From contig JAVIAB010000047.1 of assembly GCA_032433765.1 (NCBI GenBank), positions 13,534,107 to 13,598,106 on the forward strand: DNA of 64,000 bases, read 5' to 3'. The notes under the pieces are model-generated. The model worked only from the letters and a program-made list of their open reading frames with translations, did not search any database and was not told the origin of the DNA. Positions 47,446-58,811 of this stretch are shown piece after piece. A program made the translations under genes and the position numbers. The stretch's first letter is position 1, and each line of letters begins with the position of its first letter. Origin of the DNA: Megaustenia siamemsis. Taxonomy: Eukaryota; Mollusca; Gastropoda; Stylommatophora; Ariophantidae.

Positions 47446-48150
47446 AGCAGCGGCCATTTTTGCCTTCTCTTTTCGACTTTAACTGACAGTGTTCTTTAAC
47501 ACGTATGTTAAGTAGTAATGTTACGTAGAGCCAGTCTTAACATATGGATGCGAGTCATGGACAATATGACAACAGACAAAAAAATCACTGGAGTCTGTAG
47601 AAATGTGGTTTTACAGAAGAGTGTTGAGAGTACCATGGGCATCTAAGAAGAGTAATGAAGATGTTCTGAAAGAGGTCAAAGCAAAAGGAGAGCTAATTTC
47701 CAATATTCTGAAGAAACAATCATCATTTTTTGGCCATGTAATGAGAAGAGAACAACTGGAAAAATTGAAGGACGAAGAGATAAAGGGAAGCAAAGAGAAA
47801 AAATACCAGACAGCTTAAGAGAATGGCTTGGCAGAAGGTATAAACAGAAATGATAAATATCTGCCGAGATTGCAAGTTGTGGAGAGACATGATCACCTAT
47901 GCCAGCAGGCCCGGTACTTGATGATGATGATGTTCTTTAACATGCGCGAGTGCACACGGGGTGTCCTGTTTTTCGCCATTATCTGAGAGAACTAGGCATT
48001 GGGTCTCACTACCAAGCGACCAGGTGAGTATAAAACCAGGAAAAAGCAACGGATTCAATTTTTGAAAAATTCCCACCACATGTGACGGGATTTGAACCAG
48101 GAACGCTCCTGTCCAGAGGCTGACGTCTTACCTCTATACCAACAAGTGCC
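47446..48150 (-). mobile_element. SINE-2 copy, degenerate, split by a LINE insertion
   Basis: The left part (47446-47501) matches the SINE-2 core region (CTTTTCGACTTTAACTG...CTTTAAC). It resumes at 47931 with TTCTTTAACATGCGCGAGTG and ends at the tRNA-like head: A-box region GTATAGAGGTAAGACGTCAG and B box GGTTCAAATCCC (minus), at about 48080-48145. The split carries the target-site duplication TGTTCTTTAACA at 47490-47501 and 47931-47942. Confidence 0.82.
47502..47930 (+). pseudogene. LINE-C-like 3' fragment inserted in SINE-2
   Basis: Encodes SRAS/ILTYGCESWT-like sequence (broken), MWFYRRVLRVPWASKKSNED, VLKEVKAKGELISNILKKQS and FFGHVMRRE, then a damaged C terminus, ending in (GAT)n at 47919-47930. 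It resembles LINE-C (FLRRMLKVPWTATKTNEE...) but is diverged from it. The 12-bp target-site duplication confirms a TPRT insertion with a GAT tail. Confidence 0.85.
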
Positions 48151-48396
48151 TACACACCCCCTCCCCCAAATATATGGTTTGTACTTATTTGTACCTGAAA
48201 ACTCTTTATACAGAGCATCGCAGTAGGAGACAACCTGATCATCAGAAACAGACTCGTCAAGTAAGTGTTACGGCCCTTAAGCTTCTTGACACTCTCAGGG
48301 AGGTGGACCCGCCCTGGTCATGACTCACAGATTTCGACTACCTAGTTGTAATTCAACTCTAAAGCTAACATTATATTCGGCATATTTATGTATATA
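48151..48396. other. Unassigned sequence
   Basis: No feature recognised. Confidence 0.4.
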
Positions 48397-48503
48397 TATC
48401 CATTTAAGGCTGGGTGAACTCGGAAGCCGTCGATCAGGATCGAACTCGACGTTTTGTCATTTGTAGTCCAGTTCACTAACCACTGAGCTATTGCGGCGCC
48501 ATA
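48397..48503 (-). mobile_element. SINE-1 5' fragment
   Basis: Only the tRNA-like head and adjoining part are present. On plus it reads ATTTAAGGCTGGGTGAACTC through GAGCTATTGCGGC. The B box is GATCCTGATCG-like and degenerate, with several substitutions. Confidence 0.8.
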
Positions 48504-48654
48504 TCTTTACAGCATTTCCCATAAAAAGACGGTTTGCCCGATTGGGTCTTGAGTGTTTAGGACGTTCTGAAAGAGACCAAATAAAAGGGAAGATAATTCC
48601 TAGCAACAGGAGGAGACAACTATCATTTGTTTGGCCATTCAAGGGAACAGCTGG

Positions 48655-49145
48655 GGTGTGTTGTGACAGCTGCGGTATGTTATGAAAGCTGTGGTGTGTT
48701 TTGACACCTGGGGTATGTTGTGAATCTGGGTTATGTTATGAAAGCTGGGTTATGTGTGACAGCTGGGGTATGTTATGATAGCTGGGGTGTGTTGTGACAG
48801 CTGGGGTATGTTATGATAGCTGGGGTATGTTGTGACACCTGGGGTATGTTGTGACGGCTGGGTTATGTTGTGACAGCTGGGTTATGTGTGGCAGCTGAGG
48901 TATATTGTGACAGCTGAGGTATGTTGTGACAGCTGGGGTTTGTTGTGACAGCTTGGTTATGTTGTGAAAGCTGAGGTATGTTGTGACAGCTGAGGTATGT
49001 TGTGAAAGGTGGGGTATGTTGTGACAGCTGGGGTATGTTGTGACAGCTGGCGTATGTTGTGACATGTGGTGTATGTTGTGACAGCTGGGGTATATGGTGC
49101 TAGCTGGGGTATCTTGTGAAAGTTGGGATATGTTGTGGCAGTTGA
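48655..49145. repeat. 19-bp minisatellite
   Basis: About 25 units of GTGACAGCTGGGGTATGTT and variants (GAGG, GGTT, GAAAG). Minus-strand frames reading TPAVTTYPSCHN repeats arise from a three-unit 57-bp lattice. Confidence 0.95.
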
Positions 49146-49324
49146 AATAATATCTATATTCTTCACCATTTTTATAGAAATAGTGAAAAAAAGTTCATCC
49201 GTTATTTTTTCTAACTTCAAATTTTCAAAATCCGAGGACCAATGTTTTTTTTGTTTTTTTTTTAAGACGAGAAACTGAGAGGACACCATTATTTTGCACG
49301 ATCAGCAAATCGAAATCTAAAATG

Positions 49325-51018
49325 GTGATGTAGCTTTTGTTTTTATAGTAGCTTTTGTTTTTATAGTAGCTTTTGTTTTTATAGTAGCTTTTGTTTTTAT
49401 AGTGGCTTTGTTTTTATAGTAGCTTTTGTTTTTATAGTGGCTTTGTTTTTATAGTAGCTTTTGTTTTTATAGTGGCTTTGTTTTTATAGTAGCTTTTGTT
49501 TTTATAGTGGCTTTGTTTTTATAGTAGCTTTTGTTTTTATAGTAGTTTTTGTTTTTACAGTAGCTTTTGTTTTTATAGTAGCTTTTGTTTTTATAGTGGC
49601 TTTGTTTTTATATTAGCTTTTGTTTTTATAGTAGCTTTGTTTTTATAGTAGCTTTTGTTTTTATAGTAGCTTTTGTTTTCATTGTGGCTTTGTTTTTGTA
49701 GTAGCTTTTGTTTTTATAGTAGCTTTTGTTTTGATAGCGGCTTTGTTTTTATAGTAGCTTTTGTTTTTATAGTAGCTTTTGTTTTTATAGTAGCTTTTCT
49801 TTTTATATTAGCTTTTGTTTTTATAGTGGCTTTGTTTTTATAGTAGCTTTTGTTTTTATAGTAGCTTTGTTTTTATAGTAGCTTTTGTTTTTATAGTAGC
49901 TTTTGTTTTATAGTAGCTTTTGTTTTTATAGTGGCTTTATTTTTATAGTAGCTTTTGTTTTTATAGTGGCTTTGTTTTTATAGTAGCTTTTGTTTTTATA
50001 GTGGCTTTGTTTTTATAGTAGCTTTTGTTTTTATAGTGGCTTTGTTTTTATAGTAGCTTTTGTTTTTATAGTGGCTTTGTTTTTATAGTAGCTTTTGTTT
50101 TATAGTAGCTTTTGTTTTTATAGTGGCTTTGTTTTTATAGTAGCTTTTGTTTTTATAGTAGCTTTGTTTTTATAGTAGCTTTTGTTTTTATTGTGGCTTT
50201 GTTTTTATAGTAGCTTTTGTTTTTATAGTAGCTTTTGTTTTTATAGCGGCTTTGTTTTTATAGTAGCTTTTGTTTTTATAGTAGCTTTTGTTTTTATAGT
50301 AGCTTTTGTTTTTATAGTAGCTTTTGTTTTTATAGTGGCTTTGTTTTTATAGTAGCTTTGTTTTTATAGTAGCTTTTGTTTTTATAGTGGCTTTGTTTTT
50401 ATAGTAGCTTTGTTTTTATAGTAGGTTTGTTTTTATAGTAGCTTTGTTTTTATAGTAGCTTTTGTTTTTATAGTAGCTTTTGTTTTTATAGTAGCTTTTT
50501 TTTGTTTTTATAGTAGCTTTTGTTTTTATAGTAGCTTTTGTTTTTATAGTAGCTTTTGTTTTTATAGTAGCTTTTGTTTTTATAGTGGCTTTGTTTTTAT
50601 AGTAACTTTTGTTTTTATAGTGGCTTTGTTTTTATAGTAGCTTTTGTTTTTATAGTGGCTTTGTTTTTATAGTAGCTTTTGTTTTTATAGTGGCTTTGTT
50701 TTTATAGTAGCTTTTGTTTTTATAGTGGCTTTGTTTTTATAGTAGCTTTTGTTTTTATAGTAGCTTTTGTTTTTATAGTGGCTTTGTTTTTATAGTATCT
50801 TTGTTTTTATAGAAGCTTTGTTTTTATAGTACCTTTGTTTTTATAGTAGCTTTTGATTTTATAGTAGCTTTGTTTTTATAGTAGCTTTTGTTTTTATAGT
50901 AGGTTTGTTTTTATAGTAGCTTTGTTTTTATAGTAGTTTTTGTTTTTATATTATAGCTTTGTTTTTATAGTAGCTTTTGTTTTTATAGTAGTTTTTTTTA
51001 ATAGTAGTTTTTGTTTTT
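49325..51018. repeat. 17/18-bp T-rich minisatellite, left part
   Basis: Alternating 18-bp (TAGCTTTTGTTTTTATAG) and 17-bp (TGGCTTTGTTTTTATAG) units, very uniform to about 50700, then more diverged. Confidence 0.97.
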
Positions 51019-51265
51019 ATGGAGCCGCGATAGCTCAGTGGTTAGTGAACTGGAATACCACGGACAAGGGGTAGGGTTCGATCCCAACCGACGGCTTCCG
51101 GGTTCACCCAGCCTTAAATGGGTAAACCTTTTTTCTGGGAAAGTAAACCAGCATGGGCGTAATACTGACCACATTACCCCAAAATCATGTGCTGAAGGTC
51201 TGTAAAATATAGGGTCACTAACACCATATTTCCCTATACGCCACTTGACGTGAGGGGTACTTTAT
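51019..51265 (+). mobile_element. SINE-1 copy inserted in the T-rich minisatellite
   Basis: It begins GGAGCCGCGATAGCTCAGTG immediately after GTTTTTAT of the array. B box GGTTCGATCCC, 3' palindrome as CGCCACTTGACGTG, ending near ACTTTATTGATTT where the minisatellite resumes. A target duplication cannot be told from the array's own units. Confidence 0.92.
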
Positions 51266-51662
51266 TGATTTATTTTTGTTTTTTGTTTTTATAGTAGCTT
51301 TGTTTTTATAGTAGCTTTTGTTTTTATAGTAGTTTTTGTTTTTATAATAGCTTTGTTTTTATAGTAGCTTTTGTTTTTGTAGGTTTTGTTTTTATAGTAG
51401 TTTTTGTTTTTATAGTAGCTTTGTTTTTATAGTAGCTTTTGTTTTTGTAGCTTTTGTTTTTATAGTAGCTTTGTTTTTTTACAGTAGCTTTGTTTTTATA
51501 GTAGCTTTGTTTTTATTGTTGCTTTGTTTTTCTAGTAGCTTGGTTTTATAGAAGTTTTGTTTTTATAGTAGCTTTGTTTTTATTGTTGCTTTCTTTTTAT
51601 TGTAGCTTTGTTTTTATTGTTTCTTTGTTTTTATTGTTGCATTGTTTTTATTGTTTCTTTGA
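51266..51662. repeat. 17/18-bp T-rich minisatellite, right part
   Basis: The same units as 49325-51018 but more degenerate (GTAGGTTTTG, TTGTTGCTTTG, TGTTTCTTTG). Divergence rises towards the right edge. Confidence 0.95.
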
Positions 51663-52800
51663 GGAAAGGAAGTGGGTGGTATGCATTTTTAAAAAAAAAT
51701 CGTGTCTAGGGGTGGGAGGGTGTTGATCATTTAATAAATAACGTATCTTTATTACAAAAATAGAGCCAATACCATTTGATTGTTACACTGTTATAATTGT
51801 AGTAGTGGTTGTGGTACAAAATACAAGTCTTGCAACCGTAGTTTTCAATTACTTAACACATATATATCACCCGAATTTGTTACAATTATAAAGGTTTATT
51901 GAAACGCGTTCTGGCCCGTCCTGATTTAAAAAAAAAACGACCTGCTAGTTTTTCCTGTATAGATGATTCAGCGTGTCCATATTATTCGTTGATTTCTAAA
52001 TTCATAAAAGCAAGTATTGTTTGTTTCTTGCTACTGGGATCACATTTCTCGTGACAACGACTTCCTAAGGGCGATAGACATTTAAGACAAGTGGGTATCT
52101 TGTACGTTAGAGACGGCGGGCAATGTTGTTGATCGTGAAAGATTGTTCATGGGCCCAAGCTCTCATCTCTGAATGTTAGCGTGGATTTGTAGATACTGAT
52201 GAGGCCAAAGCGAGGCGTGAAATGTCTGTGGGAATGATAATATGAATGTGCCGAGTATTGGTTTATCGAGGAGGATAATTTTGAATTGCGAAGTGATCGC
52301 TTCGGTGTGACGTAGTTTTTTTCTCTTCTTTTTGTCTTAGACGGTTTTGTCAGTAATCTTACTTTTTCAACAACAATTTGTATCAATGTTTTTCTAGACA
52401 TCAGCGCTGATACAAGAGTGTTTCAGTAAACTATTTGTGTGTGTGTCATGTATTCGTTTCTTTTGCATAACCTATTATCTTCTTCCTTTTTGTTGTTAAC
52501 TGTAAATAGTTGCTTCTGTACACGCTTATCTGGTATATAATCAATATATCATACCACCCGAGATGCAGGAAGAGAGCATCTCTTTATCATTAATGATTTG
52601 TTTATCTGATCATTAACATGCATAGCATAGAGCTGGCTGTGCCAGATCATTTTTGTAGAATTTAATGTTGGCGTAAAATCTGACATCTTATCTTCAACAT
52701 TCTGCACGGCAAAATGCACACGGAAGTGGCTGAATGACGACTGTAAGCAGTGAAGGAGTTGGCACAACAACTGCAGTGACAGTAAATAGACAATTTACAG
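51663..52800. other. Unassigned sequence
   Basis: No repeat recognised. Two minus frames of 84 and 73 codons (52147-52401, 52549-52770) show no motif and are left uncalled. Confidence 0.45.
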
Positions 52801-52904
52801 GCTGGTAAATACATATATCCAGTTACATGTGACGTCAATGAGACGACTAAGGCAAGTAGTTGATAATTGCAAATGATATTTGACTCTGATAGAAGTCACA
52901 TGAC

Positions 52905-53034
52905 AGGAAGTAGATAGATACAGGTGGTACCATATATCTTTGACAGGAAATAGATAGATAGATAGATAGATATAGGTGGTACCATATATCTTTGACAGGA
53001 AATAGATAGATATAGGTGGTACCATATATCTTTG
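52905..53034. repeat. 40-bp GATA-containing minisatellite, left part
   Basis: Three to four units of a 40-bp repeat containing GGTACCATATATCTTTGACA and GGAAGTAGATAGATACAG, with one unit expanded by extra GATA. The array continues at 54313 after LINE-B copy 2. Confidence 0.95.
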
Positions 53035-54312
53035 TAATGCGTGAAGAACAGGCTGGGTTTAGAAAAGGGAGAAGCTGTCTTGACCACATTTTCACTCTAC
53101 GACTTATATTGGAGGAACACATTGAAAAGCAAAAACCTTTTGTACTTAACTTCATCGACTTCAAAAAAGCATTTGATAGTATTCATAGAGATTCTTTGTG
53201 GAAAATTCTGAAGCAATATGGCTTACCATCAAAAATCATAAATATTATCAAAGACATGTATGATGGTTACACATGTGCAGTTCGAACAGAGGAAGGACTG
53301 AGCGAATGTTTCCCAATAGAAACTGGGGTTAAACAAGGATGTATTTTATCGCCCTTGTTATTTGGAATTGTTATGGACTTCATAATGAAGAAATGCTGCA
53401 CTGGTAATAAAGGCATCGAATGGATACAAGGAGACCATTTGGAGGACCTCGACTTTGCTGATGACATAGTTCTCATCAGCAGTCAGATAAAAACGATGCA
53501 GGAAAACACAAATGAACTATCATCAATAGCCAGCAAAATTGGGCTTGAGGTCAATCATGAAAAGACTAAAGTCATGAAAAGTTTAATTCCAACAAGTGAC
53601 AAAATATACATGGAAAACAAACCAGTAGAAGAGATCGATCAATTTATCTATCTTGGAAGTCACATTGATCGAGAAGGGGATACGAGCAAAGAAATTAGAA
53701 TCAGACTGGCTAAAGCAGCAATGTCTTTCAGAAGCCTTGAAAAGTTGTGGAAATCAAAACTCATTAGCACAAACACAAAACTTAGGCTATTCAAATCAAA
53801 TGTACTATCAACCCTTACGTATGCGTGTGAAAGCTGGAAAACAACAAGAGATATAGAAACAAAGTTGAACGCATTCGAAAATAAATGTCTAAGGAAAATA
53901 CTTGGTATAGAATGGAACGAATTCAAAACAAACGAGGAAATTAGAGAAATCGCCAATCAACCACTAATATCTTCAGTAATAAAGAAAAGACGATGGTCAT
54001 ACGTTGGACATGTGATGAGAAGAGATAATAATCGAATAGCAAAGCAAGCCCTCATATGGGAAACAACAGGTAAAAGAAAAAGAGGAAGACCCAGGGAGAC
54101 ACTGAGAAGAACATTGATGAGAGAGGCAAGAGCAGCAGGAATCGGCTCCCTCAATGAGATAGAACTGCTTGCACAGAACAGAGACAGATGGCGAGATTTG
54201 ATAAAATATCTTTAAAAGAAAACTGCTAGAACAAAAATTCATATAGGAGAAGGTGTATCTTGGTCTACGCCCTATGGGCCGGTTACGGCTCGAAAGGTCA
54301 ATAGATAGATAG
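53035..54312 (+). pseudogene. LINE-B copy 2: RTE-clade reverse transcriptase, 5'-truncated, young
   Basis: The frame 53016-54215 is open for 399 codons, but its first Met is in the host minisatellite; element sequence starts at 53035 (MREEQAGFRKGRSCLDHI). Blocks in order: FIDFKKAFDSIHRD (catalytic Asp), ETGVKQGCILSPLLF, LEDLDFADDIVLISS (catalytic FADD), YLGSHIDREGD, RRWSYVGHVMRRDN, GKRKRGRPRE and the stop after WRDLIKYL at 54215. The reverse transcriptase N-terminal part and endonuclease are missing, so it is a dead-on-arrival copy despite the intact frame. The 3' UTR ends GGCTCGAAAGGTCAATAGAT with a (GATA)n tail. The perfect 11-bp duplication ATATATCTTTG at 53024-53034 and 54313-54323 defines the insertion. 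Confidence 0.93.
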
Positions 54313-55785
54313 ATATATCTTTGACAGGAAATAGAAAGATATAGGTGGTACCATATATCTTTGACAGGAAATAGATAGATATAGGTGGTACCATATATCT
54401 TTGACAGGAAATAGATAGATATAGGTGGTACCATATATCTTTGACAGGAAATTGATAGATATAGGTGGTACCATATATCTTTGACAGGAAATAGAAAGAT
54501 GAAGATGGTACCATATATCTTTAACAGGAAGTAGATAGATACACGTGGAACCATATATCTTTGACAGGAAGTAGATAGATAGATACAGGTGGTACCACAT
54601 ATCTTTGACAGGAACTATATAGATAGATACAGGTGGTACCATATATCTTTGACAGGAAGTAGATAGATAGATAGATACAGGTGGTACCACATATCTTTGA
54701 CAGGAACTATATAGATAGATACAGGTGGTACCATATATCTTTGACAGGAAGTAGATAGATAGATAGATACAGGTGGTACCACATATCTTTGACAGGAACT
54801 ATATAGATAGATACAGGTGGTACCACATATCTTTGACAGGAACTATATAGATAGATACAGGTGGTACCATATATCTTTGACAGGAAGTAGATAGATAGAT
54901 AGATACAGGTGGTACGATCTATCTTTGACAGGAAGTAGATAGAAACACGTGGTACCATATATCTTTGACAGGAAGTAGATAGATACAGGTGGTACCATAT
55001 ATCTTTCACAGGAAGTAGACAGATAGATACAGGTGGTACTATATATCTTTGACAGGAAGTAAATAGATAGATACAAGTGGTACCATATGTCTTTGACAGG
55101 AAGTAGATAGATTCAGGTGGTACCATATGTCTTTGACAGAAAATAGATAGAATCAGGTGGTACCATATATCTTTGATAGGAAGTAGATAGATACAGGTAG
55201 TACCATACATCTTTGACAGGAAGTAGATAGATAGAAACAGGTTGTACCATATATCTTTGACAGGAAGTAGATAGATACAGGTGGTACCATATATCTTTGA
55301 CAGGAAGTAGATAGATAGAAACAGGTGGTACCATATGTCTTTGGCAGGAAGTAGATAGATACAGGTGGTACCATATATCTTTGACAGGAAGTAGATAGAT
55401 ACTGGTTGTACCATACATCTTTGACGGAAAGTAGATAGATACAGGTTGTACCATACATCTTTGCCCGGAAGTAGATAGATACAGGTGGTACCATATATCT
55501 TTGACAGGAAGTAGATAGATACAGGTGGTACCATATATCTTAGACAGGAAGTAGATAGATACAGGTGGTACCATATATCTTTGGCAGGAAGTAGATAGAT
55601 ACAGGTGGTACCATATATCTTTGACAGGAAGTAGATAGATATAGGTGGTACCATATATCTTTGACAGGAAGTAGATAGATACAGGTGGTACCATATATCT
55701 TTGACAGGAAGTAGATAGAAACAGGTGCTACCATATATCTTTGACAGGAAGTAGATAGATACAGGTGGTAAAATATGTCTTTGAA
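54313..55785. repeat. 40-bp GATA-containing minisatellite, right part
   Basis: About 36 units of the repeat seen at 52905-53034. Units at 54320-54520 have GATATAGG, those further right GATACAGG. Some units gain one to three GATA steps or read CACATATCTTTGACAGGAAC. Minus-strand frames rich in IYLLPVKDIWYH come from the 40-bp period. Confidence 0.97.
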
Positions 55786-55882
55786 AGTCAGAAGACTGCT
55801 GCGAGTAGTATTAAGGTTTATGAAAGATAATCGACACTTAACGAAAGGTAGTAATTTGACTCAGTTGTCTTAATTATTGCGT

Positions 55883-56971
55883 TTATTTTGACCCACCTAA
55901 TATAGAGTACCCAACTTTGTCCCACGCATTACAACGATCGTCACTTTTGCTTATATCTATCCTTAGCTCACCATCTCTTGTAAAAATTAGCTGCGTGATA
56001 TCATCCCCTTGACCTTCCATGGCTTGAGGCCAGTCTATAAGCAAAGGTGCACTTTCGTTAGCGGCAGCGGGAAGATGGTTGGAAATGTTCTCTTTGCCAG
56101 ATATTCTGTTTGTGTCCTGGTTTGGCTGTCCAGAGTTGATAAAATGTGTGTAGTAATCGATGAGGGTGTTGCTCAAACGAATGTCTTTTTCGTTTGTTGA
56201 ATTAAATATTCGATTAAAACTTTGAAAAACGTAAGTAATCTCCGAATTATGACACGTTCTGTTCTCACACACTTGAAAATATGAAGGCAGCTTTGCATCT
56301 GGAGAACGATCCCAAGCATAAAGCCACGTCTTGTCCTCATGCCCTGCATTCTTTAGCATCTTGATGAGGTTTCTTAAAGGACACCGGAAAACTACATCAG
56401 TTAGCACTTGGGATAGGATTTCCCTCGTGTCCCCCTCGTCTGTGATTTGGTACAATTCGTCCATATTTTCCGGAACTTCATTTAAAACAAGAGGTAACAT
56501 AAATTTATACATTGGATACGGAATTGGGGTTTGAAGAATGGTCTTGACAAAACCGTATCCTTCTTCGGTTGTGTAACCACATAGTATTGGCTTGATTTCT
56601 TTGTTAGATTCAGCGTAATCTCGTAATGCATCCAATGGCTGAGACTTGACCAAGTGCCCGTCGATTACAGGTGCCCAAGGTTCTATTTTAGCCGTTATGC
56701 TCATTTCTGACGCCATGCTTTTTATCTGGGCTTGGATTATCTTTTCTGTGGACGTCTTTCTGAGGCAGGTAAGGTTTACGGCTGAATTGTTGCTGACACA
56801 GTTTAAGATGCTAGCGAATGTCAGGCCTTGAGCTAGTACGGCTTTTGGAGACCTGTAAGGCAATGTCAAGGGCGTGCTCTCCACAATAACAGATCGGAAG
56901 TAATGTGACTCGTCTGAGGTATGGTGGATCAGCGCTGATTGAGCTCCAGAACTTTGGCCGGCGAGTGTGAC
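55883..56971 (-). CDS. Type-B carboxylesterase, last coding exon
   Basis: Minus-strand exon of 1089 bp (362 codons plus stop). The acceptor is TTTATCTAG at 56972-56980 and the exon starts with VTLAGQSSGA, the nucleophile elbow (Gly-Gln-Ser-Ser-Gly) of type-B carboxylesterases. The acidic triad residue is in CGYTTEEGYGF and the histidine in TCHNSEITYVF. Near the end PLLIDWPQ and CNAWDKVGY match the usual C-terminal blocks. There is no GPI or membrane signal at the end (GGSK stop). The stop codon at 55883-55885 lies within AATAAA (minus, 55882-55887), a possible polyadenylation hexamer. In frame with the exon at 58273-58403 across a phase-0 intron. Similarity is to the digestive or crystal-protein-like esterases more than to acetylcholinesterase, but the exact substrate cannot be read from the sequence. 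Confidence 0.92.
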   Translation of the reverse strand, partial: VTLAGQSSGAQSALIHHTSDESHYFRSVIVESTPLTLPYRSPKAVLAQGLTFASILNCVSNNSAVNLTCLRKTSTEKIIQAQIKSMASEMSITAKIEPWAPVIDGHLVKSQPLDALRDYAESNKEIKPILCGYTTEEGYGFVKTILQTPIPYPMYKFMLPLVLNEVPENMDELYQITDEGDTREILSQVLTDVVFRCPLRNLIKMLKNAGHEDKTWLYAWDRSPDAKLPSYFQVCENRTCHNSEITYVFQSFNRIFNSTNEKDIRLSNTLIDYYTHFINSGQPNQDTNRISGKENISNHLPAAANESAPLLIDWPQAMEGQGDDITQLIFTRDGELRIDISKSDDRCNAWDKVGYSILGGSK

Positions 56972-57093
56972 CTAGATAAAGAAAACAGAAGGCGATGATG
57001 CATTGTGGGAATATTTATTATAGAGTGCATGGGAGTTAAATGTTATTGTCAGACAAACCCATGTTTTATTGTCCACAGTTGAATGTTATTATC

Positions 57094-57590
57094 ATCATCA
57101 TCATCATCATCGAGTGCCGTCTCCGCATCGAATGTTGGCTACAATGGAGCGCCATTCCACTCTGTCTCTTGCTTTGATGGTGCAGGTTGTCATAGGCTGA
57201 CTTGTCCATCTTTTGATGTTACTCGTTCATGTTAGTCTTGGTCTGCCTCTGCCTCTTTTACCTTGTATTTTCCTTTCCAATACTACTTTTATTAGGCTGT
57301 TGTGTCTTTTAACATGCCCCAAAAATTTCATTTGTCGTGTTCTAATTGTATTTTGTAGTACTCTTTTCATTTTTAGTTGTTTTAAAACTTCATCGTTTGT
57401 TTTCTTTTCTTTCTATCGACTTCTACCTATTCTTCTATAGATCCACATTTCAAAGGCTTCAATTTTATGTTCTGTTTTCTTGTCTAATGTCCATGTTTCT
57501 GCACCATACAGGAATATTGAGAAGATGTAACATTTTACTATTACTAGTTTTAGCCCTGGTGTTATTTGTTTTGATGTTAGTATATTAGAA
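57094..57590 (-). pseudogene. LINE-A copy 3, 3' segment
   Basis: Reverse-strand LINE-A 3' end. It runs from the GAT tail (ATCATCATCATCATCATC at 57094-57111 on plus) through the terminal GGCACTCGATG-type sequence and GGCAGAGGCAGACC, back to a point matching 38056 of copy 2. It is stop-broken in all frames. Confidence 0.88.
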
Positions 57591-57660
57591 TGTTATAGTA
57601 AAGCAAATTTTCATAAAAGGTCTCCGTGACTATCCGTAACTTGAGCTAGCTACTAATCAG

Positions 57661-57838
57661 AGGAACAGACAAGTGGATATCAAAGTTGAAAGAATTGTTC
57701 CTGGAGACAGTTCAGAGCTACAACTACCTTGGACATACTATAACCAGTGATAGAAAATGTACAACTGAAATAAACAAAAGAATATGAATGGCAAAAAGTA
57801 ATATTAATGTCATGAAAAATAAAGAAGATAAAGATAAA
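57661..57838 (+). pseudogene. LINE-A copy 3, inverted 5' segment
   Basis: Plus-strand match to copy 2 from ACAAGTGGATATCAAA to AATGTCATGAA (copy 2 about 37905-38055), including CTACCTTGGACATACTATAA. It ends exactly where the 57094-57590 segment starts in element coordinates. Together they form a 5'-inverted insertion. Confidence 0.88.
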
Positions 57839-58266
57839 GACACAGATAAACAAACAAGATAAAGCCATATTCGTATCAATTTACGGTTCAGTGAGTGCGA
57901 GCTGGTGGAAAATTGTATGGAGAGCACGTGAAATTTGCCTTTTTAAATGAGTTGATTACAACAAATGTGGGTATTGTAAACTCCTAAAAATTAGGACAAC
58001 CTAGAAAATCATATTTTTATATACCTCAAAGAAACACAAATCTTTCCTAAATGCATGCCAGTAGGGAGAAAAGGAAATTAGACTTAATGTCGGTGAAAAA
58101 ATAAGATTTCATGCACAAGAGTTACAGAAATTGATCAAAAAGTTTCCAAGATAATTAATAAACTCTGAGGACACGAATTTCTGAACGAACTATAATAACA
58201 CTAATCAAGACTGAGTGAAAAAAAACAACAATGTGATATCAGTTTCCGACACGAAATAGCAAGTCA

Positions 58267-58712
<446 letters not shown>

Positions 58713-58811
58713 AAAACATTATTTAGCTCACAGTTACAACTGATCGGTCTGGACACACTTCCAACAATTTGATGCCGGGAGAAGTTGAACCTCTGAAACC
58801 TTAACTTCTAT

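Noticed and set aside
52147..52770. Minus-strand frames of 84 and 73 codons
   Set aside because: No motif or splice context. Within the range expected for random open frames.
53997..55734. Several minus-strand frames rich in IYLLPVKDIWYH
   Set aside because: They follow the 40-bp minisatellite in three frames at once and have no unique sequence.
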